A program made the translations under genes and the position numbers. The notes under the pieces are model-generated. The model was not told the DNA's origin. It did no database searches and worked only from the letters and a program-made list of their open reading frames with translations. A DNA stretch of 6,207 nt from contig JAKEGQ010000215.1 of NCBI GenBank assembly GCA_022615475.1, forward strand, positions 1 through 6,207, given 5' to 3'. Positions 1 through 4,582 of this stretch are shown here, piece by piece (the stretch's first letter is position 1; each line of letters begins with the position of its first letter). This stretch comes from Candidatus Methylomirabilota bacterium (GTDB lineage: Bacteria; Methylomirabilota; Methylomirabilia; Methylomirabilales; CSP1-5).

Positions 1-123
1 GGACCGGTCCCGCGGTTTTCCCTGGAGCGGATCGAGAAGGACCTGGTCCCCCTCGTGAAGGAGGCGGCGAGCAAGCTCTCACAGCGCCTGGGGTACGAAG
101 TAGGCGCCTTGGCCGCCCGATAA
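1..123 (+). CDS. IclR-family transcriptional regulator, C-terminal fragment
   Basis: Only the last 40 codons and a TAA stop are present; the start lies upstream of the window. The peptide opens GPVPRFSLERIEKDL and continues with PLVKEAASKLSQRLGY. This matches the usual end of IclR effector-binding domains: a 'sGPxxRfxxERi' strand-turn followed by a last helix of the form 'lxplvxeaAxxiSxrLGy'. IclR proteins are cytoplasmic dimers with an N-terminal winged helix-turn-helix and a C-terminal ligand domain, and they often control aromatic or acyl-acid catabolic operons next door. Here the gene is co-directional with the CoA-transferase operon, which begins 113 bases downstream, so local control is plausible but inferred. 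The DNA-binding domain cannot be seen. The motif match is good but rests on 40 residues. Confidence 0.72.
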   Translation, partial: GPVPRFSLERIEKDLVPLVKEAASKLSQRLGYEVGALAAR

Positions 124-180
124 CGTAGTTACGGAGAGAGGGGAGGTGAGAGAGATCAAATGTAGATAACCGTCCCGCCG

Positions 181-215
181 TAGCGGTGTTCGTGGAAGCA
201 GAGGCATCACCGTTA
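181..215 (+). promoter_or_regulatory. Inverted repeat in the leader of the CoA-transferase operon
   Basis: TAGCGGTG (181-188) can pair with CACCGTTA (208-215): eight pairs, one of them G-U, around a 19-base loop. A competing short hairpin, CCGC (175-178) with GCGG (183-186) around a CGTA loop, overlaps the left arm, so the two cannot form together. The repeat lies just before the ribosome binding site of the first transferase and could be an operator or an RNA leader structure. No convincing -35/-10 pair was found in 124-236. The purpose is unproven and the match could be chance. Confidence 0.25.
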
Positions 216-236
216 TTCCAGTAGGAGGAGGAGAGC

Positions 237-1652
237 ATGGCAGAAATCAAGAGTTCTGACATCCCTGTGCTGCCGTGGCCTGCGGTACCCCTTCCGACGC
301 CCGATGAGGTCTATAAGGGCATGAGTGAGGCAGCCCGGGAATACCCCAACTGGCTCGAAGCCAATGTTCATTTTCGAGACGTGGGGAAGAAGCCGGAGAA
401 GCTCAGCCGGATTCGGATCCTTGACTGCACCATCAAGAGCATGGGCGGCCACTGGGCCACCTCGCTCTTCGCCGAGCACGGGGCCGAGGTCATCATGGTC
501 GAGCCCCCCGGCGGGGATCCCACCCGGCGCCTGACCCCCTTCAACCGTAAGGACTGGATGTTCAAGGACAACGTCACCGGCGAGGCGATGGGGGCAAACT
601 TCCTCCACGAGTGCCGGAACAAGTTCTCGATGACGTTGAATCTCGAGACGGCCGAGGGCCGCGAGCTCCTGAAAAAGCTCGCCGTCGACGCGGACGTCCT
701 GGTTGAGAACTACCCCCCCGGGCAGTTCGACGCGTGGGGGATCGGCTATCGGCAGCTTTCCGAGATCAACCCCCGCCTGGTTTACGGCTGGATCGGACAG
801 CGGGGGCAGTGGGGACCGTTAAAGGACAGGCCTTGGATGTACGACCCGACGGGGCAGAATGCCTGCGGGTTTACCCATGGCACCGGGGCCCCGATGGCCT
901 TCGGCGGGCGACCCACCCGTTCCGGCATGTGGGTCTGTGATTACGTTGGTGGCACCTGCCTCGCCATGGGGGTCATGACAGCGTTGAATTACCGGGACAG
1001 GGTCTCAGGCCGCGGCCAGTTCGTCGAGGCCACCGGCGCGGCCGGGATCATGCGGATCATTGACTATAACTGGGGCTGGCAGGGGATGGACGGCAGCATC
1101 CGGCCCCGCTTCGGCAACTGGGACCTGGCCATCAATATCTATGCCGTGAATCCCTGCAAGGATGGCCAGATCATGGTCGGTGGCGGCCACGACCGGCTCT
1201 GGTACCGGATCTGGAAGACGGTGGGCAAGGACCGGCCCGAGCTGGAGCAGCACATCGTCGAGGACCCGGCGCTGAAGGTCGTGGTGGACCGGCTCCCCTT
1301 CTATGCCCAGGTCGAGACCTATACGACCTTGTCCGAGTGGTTCAAGGACAACTCGCGGCTTGAGGCTGAGACAAAGCTGCAGGCCGAAGAGGTGGCCTCG
1401 GGCGGCGTGACCTTTGCCGACGAGGTGGCGGAGTTCCCGCATTTCAAGTACCGGGGGCACGTGATCCAGGTTGACGACCTCATGTACGGCAAGGTCGTCG
1501 TGAGCCCGCCCTCCCAGTTGGCCCAGAAGGCTCCGCCACGGATCAAGTGGCTCGGCCGGCCGACCGGGTTCGACAACGAGGAGATCTACCGCAAGTACTT
1601 CGGTTTCAAGAAAGACGAGATCGACGCCCTCAAGAAGAAGGGAACCATCTAA
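237..1652 (+). CDS. CaiB/BaiF (class III) CoA-transferase, first of a tandem pair
   Basis: The product has 471 residues. Class III CoA-transferases move CoA from an acyl-CoA to a free acid in the cytoplasm through aspartyl-anhydride and enzyme-CoA thioester intermediates. The family core begins late, at RIRILDCT (about 58-65), after an N-terminal extension of some 55 residues; most members (about 400 residues) begin the core within the first ten. Family signs follow: GAEVIMVEPPGGDP (82-95), LNLETAEGRELL (134-145), DVLVENYPPGQFDAWGIGY (153-171), the catalytic Asp203 in MYDPTGQ, the GRGQFVEA stretch (258-265), FGNWD (292-296) and a C-terminal FDNEEIYRKYFGF segment. The ATG is preceded by AGGAGGAGGAG (223-233). 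It is 29 bases from a paralogous transferase, and pairs of this kind include BbsE/BbsF (benzylsuccinate:succinyl-CoA). The family is secure; the substrate is unknown, with an aromatic or succinate-type acid a reasonable guess. Confidence 0.93.
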   Translation: MAEIKSSDIPVLPWPAVPLPTPDEVYKGMSEAAREYPNWLEANVHFRDVGKKPEKLSRIRILDCTIKSMGGHWATSLFAEHGAEVIMVEPPGGDPTRRLTPFNRKDWMFKDNVTGEAMGANFLHECRNKFSMTLNLETAEGRELLKKLAVDADVLVENYPPGQFDAWGIGYRQLSEINPRLVYGWIGQRGQWGPLKDRPWMYDPTGQNACGFTHGTGAPMAFGGRPTRSGMWVCDYVGGTCLAMGVMTALNYRDRVSGRGQFVEATGAAGIMRIIDYNWGWQGMDGSIRPRFGNWDLAINIYAVNPCKDGQIMVGGGHDRLWYRIWKTVGKDRPELEQHIVEDPALKVVVDRLPFYAQVETYTTLSEWFKDNSRLEAETKLQAEEVASGGVTFADEVAEFPHFKYRGHVIQVDDLMYGKVVVSPPSQLAQKAPPRIKWLGRPTGFDNEEIYRKYFGFKKDEIDALKKKGTI

Positions 1653-1666
1653 ACGCCTGAGACGAC

Positions 1667-1684
1667 AAGGAGGTCTGCAGCATG
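1667..1684 (+). promoter_or_regulatory. Shine-Dalgarno site and start of the second CoA-transferase
   Basis: AAGGAGGT (1667-1674) is an almost full anti-16S match, seven bases before ATG 1682. It fixes this start and shows that the second transferase is translated independently rather than by coupling, since the previous stop is 29 bases upstream. Confidence 0.8.
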
Positions 1685-3058
1685 GCTCAAAAGGATCTCA
1701 AGGCGATGAGCTTTGAAGAGTACTGTCGCACGGTCTTCGACGCCAAGAAGATCTTCGAAAAACCCGAGGCGTTCAAGGGGTATACCGCCATCTCCACAAC
1801 CCAGTACATCCTCGGCCCCTCCTGCGCCAACTACTTTGCCGAGCTGGGCATGGAGACCATCAAGATCGAGCTGCCGCGGCGGGGCGAGCCGATGCGGCAC
1901 ACGACCCCCTACAACGAGCCCTTCCTGTATCCCTTGTCCAGGTGGATGCCGGATAAGGGGACGGGCCTCGGGTTCTTTGGCGCGAATCACAACGAGTATT
2001 TTCTCGCGGTGGACTTCCACAAGCCCGAAGGGGTCGAGATCGTCCACCGCATCCAGGCCAAGACCGACATTCAGGCTGAGAACTACCGGCCTGGAACGTT
2101 CGACCGCTGGGGGATCGGCTACCGCCAGGCCGCCAAGATCAACCCTCGGATGGTCTACATCTGGATGGGGGGCTTTGGCGGCTGGGGGCCGGGACGGGTC
2201 AGGGCCTCGTACGACATCCTGGGCCAGGCCCAAGGCGGAACTTTCTCCATCACCGGCATGCCCGGCCCGGGGCAGGGCCACCCCGCCATCGGGCTTCCCT
2301 CCAAGCACACCATCTGGCTGGCCGACTACTGGGGAGGCATGATGGGCTGCTTTGCCGGCCTTGCCGCGCTCTGGTGGCGGGATAACATCTCGGGGACCGG
2401 AGAGTTCATCGAGTACAGCCAGGTCCACGGCGCGACCCGGATCATCGAGGGGACTATCCCCCTGTTCGCCCGCTACGGGGTCATCGCGCAGCGCTGGGGG
2501 AACTGGGATCGGCAGCTGTGCGTCCACGGGATTGTCCAGTGCGGGAAGCCGTCCTACCCCGGATCGAAGATCCCGCTTGAGGCGGAGCCGGGGCAGATCC
2601 TGATCTCCGCCCCTGAGGATGGCGAGTTCGCCAAGTTGTGCCAGGTCATTCCGAATCTGAAAGCGCTGGCGAGCAAGTACGCCAAGTACGACGATCGGAT
2701 TCAACCCAAGGCCCAGAGCGAGATCTACCTCGCTATGGAAGAATGGGCCAAGGACAAGACCAAAGAGGAAGTCTGGCAGATCATGGAGAAGAACGAGATC
2801 AACAGCCAGCCGGTGTGGAGCAACAAGGAATGCTCCCAGCAGGAGCACTTCCACCTGCGGGATGAGCTGCACTGGCTGGATGACCCGTACTTCGGCGACG
2901 TGTTGAGCCAGGGGCTGCCGTACCATCTCTCGGACACCCCTGCGCGACACCGCTGGGTCTTCAAGCCGGTCGGGGCCGATAACGAGTACATCCTCCAGAA
3001 GTACTGCGGCTACGGCTTGGACCAGATCCGGGAGCTGGAGAAGAACGATATTATCTAA
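1682..3058 (+). CDS. CaiB/BaiF (class III) CoA-transferase, second of a tandem pair
   Basis: The product has 458 residues and is clearly a paralogue of the preceding protein: ENYRPGTFDRWGIGYRQ (133-149), INPRMVYIWMGGFGGWGP (153-170) and RWGNWD (271-276) align with ENYPPGQFDAWGIGYRQ, INPRLVYGWIGQRGQWGP and RFGNWD there. The catalytic aspartate is Asp178 in SYDILGQAQGG. The usual opening strand 'VLDLT' has decayed to AISTT (about 36-40), while ELGMETIKIELP (54-65) keeps the CoA-site region. An extra loop (about 287-303, CGKPSYPGSK onward) is absent from the first transferase. The C-terminus, ADNEYILQKYCGYGLDQI, is of family type. Both members carry the aspartate, so either could be catalytic. 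A heteromeric enzyme of the BbsEF kind is inferred from tandem order, not shown. The substrate is unknown. Confidence 0.93.
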   Translation: MAQKDLKAMSFEEYCRTVFDAKKIFEKPEAFKGYTAISTTQYILGPSCANYFAELGMETIKIELPRRGEPMRHTTPYNEPFLYPLSRWMPDKGTGLGFFGANHNEYFLAVDFHKPEGVEIVHRIQAKTDIQAENYRPGTFDRWGIGYRQAAKINPRMVYIWMGGFGGWGPGRVRASYDILGQAQGGTFSITGMPGPGQGHPAIGLPSKHTIWLADYWGGMMGCFAGLAALWWRDNISGTGEFIEYSQVHGATRIIEGTIPLFARYGVIAQRWGNWDRQLCVHGIVQCGKPSYPGSKIPLEAEPGQILISAPEDGEFAKLCQVIPNLKALASKYAKYDDRIQPKAQSEIYLAMEEWAKDKTKEEVWQIMEKNEINSQPVWSNKECSQQEHFHLRDELHWLDDPYFGDVLSQGLPYHLSDTPARHRWVFKPVGADNEYILQKYCGYGLDQIRELEKNDII

Positions 3059-3060
3059 AG

Positions 3061-3109
3061 GTCAGCGCTGGGTGAGGGGACCGCGAAGGGCGGTCCCCCC
3101 TGGGCTGAC
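3061..3109 (+). other. Long two-part hairpin between transferase 2 and the zinc-ribbon gene
   Basis: GGGGACCGC (3076-3084) and GCGGTCCCC (3090-3098) form a perfect 9-bp stem with a GAAGG loop. GTCAGC (3061-3066) and GCTGAC (3104-3109) form an outer 6-bp stem separated by unpaired bases. The structure starts three bases after the transferase stop and ends one base before the next ribosome binding site (AGGAGGT, 3111-3117). There is no T-run, so it is not a standard intrinsic terminator. It fits an RNA-processing or 3'-end-protecting element that sets different protein levels within one operon, or a partial attenuator. Confidence 0.6.
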
Positions 3110-3123
3110 GAGGAGGTATCTGC

Positions 3124-3534
3124 ATGGCAGACTTCAAACACTGCTCGCTGCTCTTGGAGTGTGGCAAGTGCCAGATCGTCAACTACTTGGACCCGTTCAC
3201 CTTCTGGTTCTTTGACGGGAAGGTGAAGTGCGCCGGGTGCGGGGCGATCTGGAAGCTCAAGATCGACAACGGGGTGCGGGTCTCGGGTCCAACCGAGGAC
3301 AAGCCACCCCACGACAAGCTCCCCGGTTTTGCCCAGTCCAAGGATTACAAGACCAAGATCACCGACACGACCAAGGTGAACCCGCCGGTTATGGCCCGGG
3401 CCGACTTCGTCGGCAAGCCGATCCCCATCACCAAGAGCATCCGGGGCAAGCCGGTGAGTGGTGCGCCGCTCAAGGCCGAAGACCTGGTGGGGAGCCGGCC
3501 GCGCTTTATCATGGAGGGGAAACATAAGTCGTAG
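3124..3534 (+). CDS. Small CxxC/CxxC zinc-ribbon-like protein of unknown function
   Basis: The product has 136 residues and I do not recognise the family. The N-terminal 45 residues hold CGKC (13-16) and CAGC (36-39), with an aromatic stretch FTFWFFDGKVK between, followed by a strand-like AIWKLKI. This is the layout of a zinc ribbon or rubredoxin-like knuckle binding one metal through four cysteines; a fifth cysteine is Cys7. Residues 50-136 are polar, rich in Lys and Pro, without cysteine, and look extended or disordered. No signal peptide or membrane helix is seen. AGGAGGT (3111-3117) supports ATG 3124. Position suggests an accessory subunit of the transferases or of another enzyme of the route. 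BbsA, the Zn-finger partner of the thiolase in anaerobic toluene degradation, is a functional analogy, but the cysteine spacing here does not make it a clear homologue. Confidence 0.75.
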   Translation: MADFKHCSLLLECGKCQIVNYLDPFTFWFFDGKVKCAGCGAIWKLKIDNGVRVSGPTEDKPPHDKLPGFAQSKDYKTKITDTTKVNPPVMARADFVGKPIPITKSIRGKPVSGAPLKAEDLVGSRPRFIMEGKHKS

Positions 3535-3544
3535 GAGCGATTAG

Positions 3545-3961
3545 GTGCCCAAGCCAAATCCAAAGGGACGGGGGGGAAAGGGACGGCGCACCTCTCGGGC
3601 GGGAAAGAAGGCGGCGAAGGGTCGCAGGCCCAAGGCGAAAGCGATCAAGCCGGCTGCTCCGAAGGGCAGGCCGGTAGCCGCCAAGAAGAAGGTGCGAACG
3701 CCCGCAAGGCCAGCCCAGAGGGCGGCCAAGCCCGCGGGCCCTGCGCCCCGCAGGGAGGTCGCAGCCCCTAGACCGGCCCCGCCCCTCGAGAGGAAGGAGG
3801 CAACGAAGATGGCAGGACAGAATTGCCCGATCCACAACAGCCCTGACTGCTACAAGCCGGCGCTCGACGCCTACATCCAGAAGGCGTACGACGGCTACTG
3901 CACCAAGATCGACTGGCCCTACTGGAGGATCATCCCCAAGGGATGGAAGCCGGGCAAGTAG
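3545..3961 (+). CDS. Small cysteine-containing protein with a basic Lys/Arg/Ala/Pro-rich tail
   Basis: From GTG 3545 the product has 138 residues in two unlike parts. Residues 1-88 are low-complexity and strongly basic (16 Lys, 14 Arg, three Glu, no Asp), with histone-H1-tail-like runs such as KKAAKGRRPKAKAIK. Residues 89-138 form a compact-looking segment with Cys at 94, 102 and 119 (NCPIH, DCYKP, GYCTK) and a Trp/Pro-rich end (DWPYWRIIPKGWKPGK). GTG 3545 has GGAG (3534-3537) seven bases upstream, overlapping the previous TAG. A stronger site, AGGAGG (3795-3800), precedes an in-frame ATG at 3809 that would give only the 50-residue cysteine segment. Composition and a largely G/C third codon position suggest the tail is coding, but the short form may be the main or only product. 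The function is unknown. The cysteines could bind a metal or Fe-S cluster, as in small subunits of some anaerobic enzymes, though no known motif is matched. Confidence 0.6.
   Translation: MPKPNPKGRGGKGRRTSRAGKKAAKGRRPKAKAIKPAAPKGRPVAAKKKVRTPARPAQRAAKPAGPAPRREVAAPRPAPPLERKEATKMAGQNCPIHNSPDCYKPALDAYIQKAYDGYCTKIDWPYWRIIPKGWKPGK
3791..3811 (+). promoter_or_regulatory. Strong internal ribosome binding site and ATG (alternative start, 50-residue form)
   Basis: AGGAAGGAGG (3791-3800) sits eight bases before ATG 3809, in frame with the GTG-started reading frame and at the junction between the basic tail and the cysteine segment. It is as good as the sites of the other genes here and better than the GGAG before GTG 3545. 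The gene may therefore run 3809-3961 alone, or be translated from both starts. Confidence 0.6.
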
Positions 3962-3996
3962 CGTATATCCTTGGGGCGATCCAGGAAGGTGAAGAG

Positions 3997-4033
3997 AGGC
4001 CACGGCTGTGATGAGCAGCCGTGGCCTGTTTTT
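3997..4033 (+). terminator. Rho-independent terminator of the transferase operon
   Basis: AGGCCACGGCTG (3997-4008) and CAGCCGTGGCCT (4016-4027) pair perfectly over 12 bp around a 7-base loop (TGATGAG). One base later comes TTTTT (4029-4033). It lies 35 bases after the stop of the small cysteine protein and is oriented for + strand transcripts; the opposite side lacks a comparable T-run. It separates the four-gene transferase unit from the genes downstream. Confidence 0.92.
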
Positions 4034-4047
4034 CTCGGGAGATGACC

Positions 4048-4077
4048 TTGACCGGCAGGAAGAGAGCATGGTAGGGT
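4048..4077 (+). promoter_or_regulatory. Candidate sigma-70-type promoter for the second unit
   Basis: TTGACC (4048-4053) and TAGGGT (4072-4077) are 18 bases apart. The -35 matches five of six consensus bases; the -10 keeps only the T, A and final T. A promoter is expected here because the region follows a strong terminator and precedes a co-directional gene at 4195, leaving a leader of over 100 bases. The call is weak on sequence alone. Confidence 0.3.
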
Positions 4078-4121
4078 ACGGGTCTGCCACCTGAAAAGAT
4101 GGATTCCTAGCGAGCGTGCTT

Positions 4122-4152
4122 TTGTTCTGGGCAATACACTGGAACGGAACAA
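4122..4152 (+). repeat. TTGTTC/GAACAA inverted repeat upstream of the thioredoxin-like gene
   Basis: TTGTTC (4122-4127) and GAACAA (4147-4152) are a perfect 6-bp inverted repeat with a 19-base spacer. A second GAAC (4142-4145) offers a closer partner for the left arm, so two pairings are possible. The repeat lies within the 161-base gap between terminator and gene. It could be an operator for a dimeric regulator or a weak leader stem. The rest of 4034-4194 shows no gene beyond trivial open frames of eight codons or fewer. Confidence 0.3.
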
Positions 4153-4194
4153 GCCGTTGTTGATCCGGGCGTTGACAAGAAGGGGGAATAAACT

Positions 4195-4569
4195 ATGAAG
4201 GTCGAATTGTATTACAGCAGCAAGCACGAGCCGGCGAAACAGTACGCGTGTGACAACAAGAAGGCCGTGGATCTTGCGAATCAACTGAAGGCGAAGGGGG
4301 TCAACATCAAGATCCAGGACTGCGGGGAGCAGCCGGCCGCCTTCATGACCTACAATGCCGCCGTGACCGGACCCAGCGCGGCCAAGCGCGCGGTCTTTGG
4401 GACGAAGGGCGCGCTTGAAGAGGAATTCGGAAAGGCGGTTCCAGCTCTCCTCGTCTTTGACAAGGAGGGCGATCGGTATCCCAGCGAGGTGTATCCCCGG
4501 ATGGATAAGGAAGAGAACAAATTGATCGGCGTGGAGGAGGCCCTGCAGAAACTGCTGAGCAAGGCCTAG
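4195..4569 (+). CDS. Thioredoxin-fold-like small protein without CxxC, function unknown
   Basis: The product has 124 residues and is cytoplasmic by appearance (no signal peptide or membrane segment). I do not recognise a named family. The order suggests a thioredoxin-like fold: strand KVELYYSS (2-9), helix KKAVDLANQLKAKG (22-35), strand VNIKIQDC (36-43), a middle helical part, then AVPALLVFDKEG (81-92), where Pro83 sits where the cis-proline of the fold is usually found. A C-terminal helix is seen at GVEEALQKLL (112-121). The redox CxxC is absent: the only cysteines are Cys19 and Cys43. A binding or scaffold role is therefore more likely than disulfide exchange, unless the two form a distant pair. 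AGGGGGA (4181-4187) precedes the ATG by seven bases. The CoA ligase follows 13 bases later, so the two are almost surely co-transcribed. Confidence 0.75.
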   Translation: MKVELYYSSKHEPAKQYACDNKKAVDLANQLKAKGVNIKIQDCGEQPAAFMTYNAAVTGPSAAKRAVFGTKGALEEEFGKAVPALLVFDKEGDRYPSEVYPRMDKEENKLIGVEEALQKLLSKA

Positions 4570-4582
4570 AGGAGGAGGCGCC

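Noticed and set aside
1713..2603. Second + strand frames within the second CoA-transferase (1713-2342, 2352-2603)
   Set aside because: Their Ser/Arg/Pro/Gly-rich translations are frame-shifted copies of the transferase reading, with no domain signals.
1649..2950. Long open frame of 433 codons on the - strand
   Set aside because: It is exactly antisense to the second CoA-transferase, has no recognisable family motifs, is rich in the Leu/Val/Arg/Pro typical of GC-rich shadow frames, and overlaps a protein with clear catalytic motifs.
3076..3098. Hairpin considered as an intrinsic terminator
   Set aside because: No T-run follows the stem; a ribosome binding site follows instead, and the next gene is only 25 bases away.
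3124..3534. Assignment as acetone carboxylase gamma subunit or BbsA
   Set aside because: Both are small Cys-containing proteins linked to similar pathways, but the cysteine spacing and surrounding sequence do not match what I know of those families.
4172..4177. Perfect TTGACA -35 hexamer
   Set aside because: A -10 at normal spacing would fall on the ATG at 4195, and no TATAAT-like element is present there, so it cannot drive that gene with a leader.
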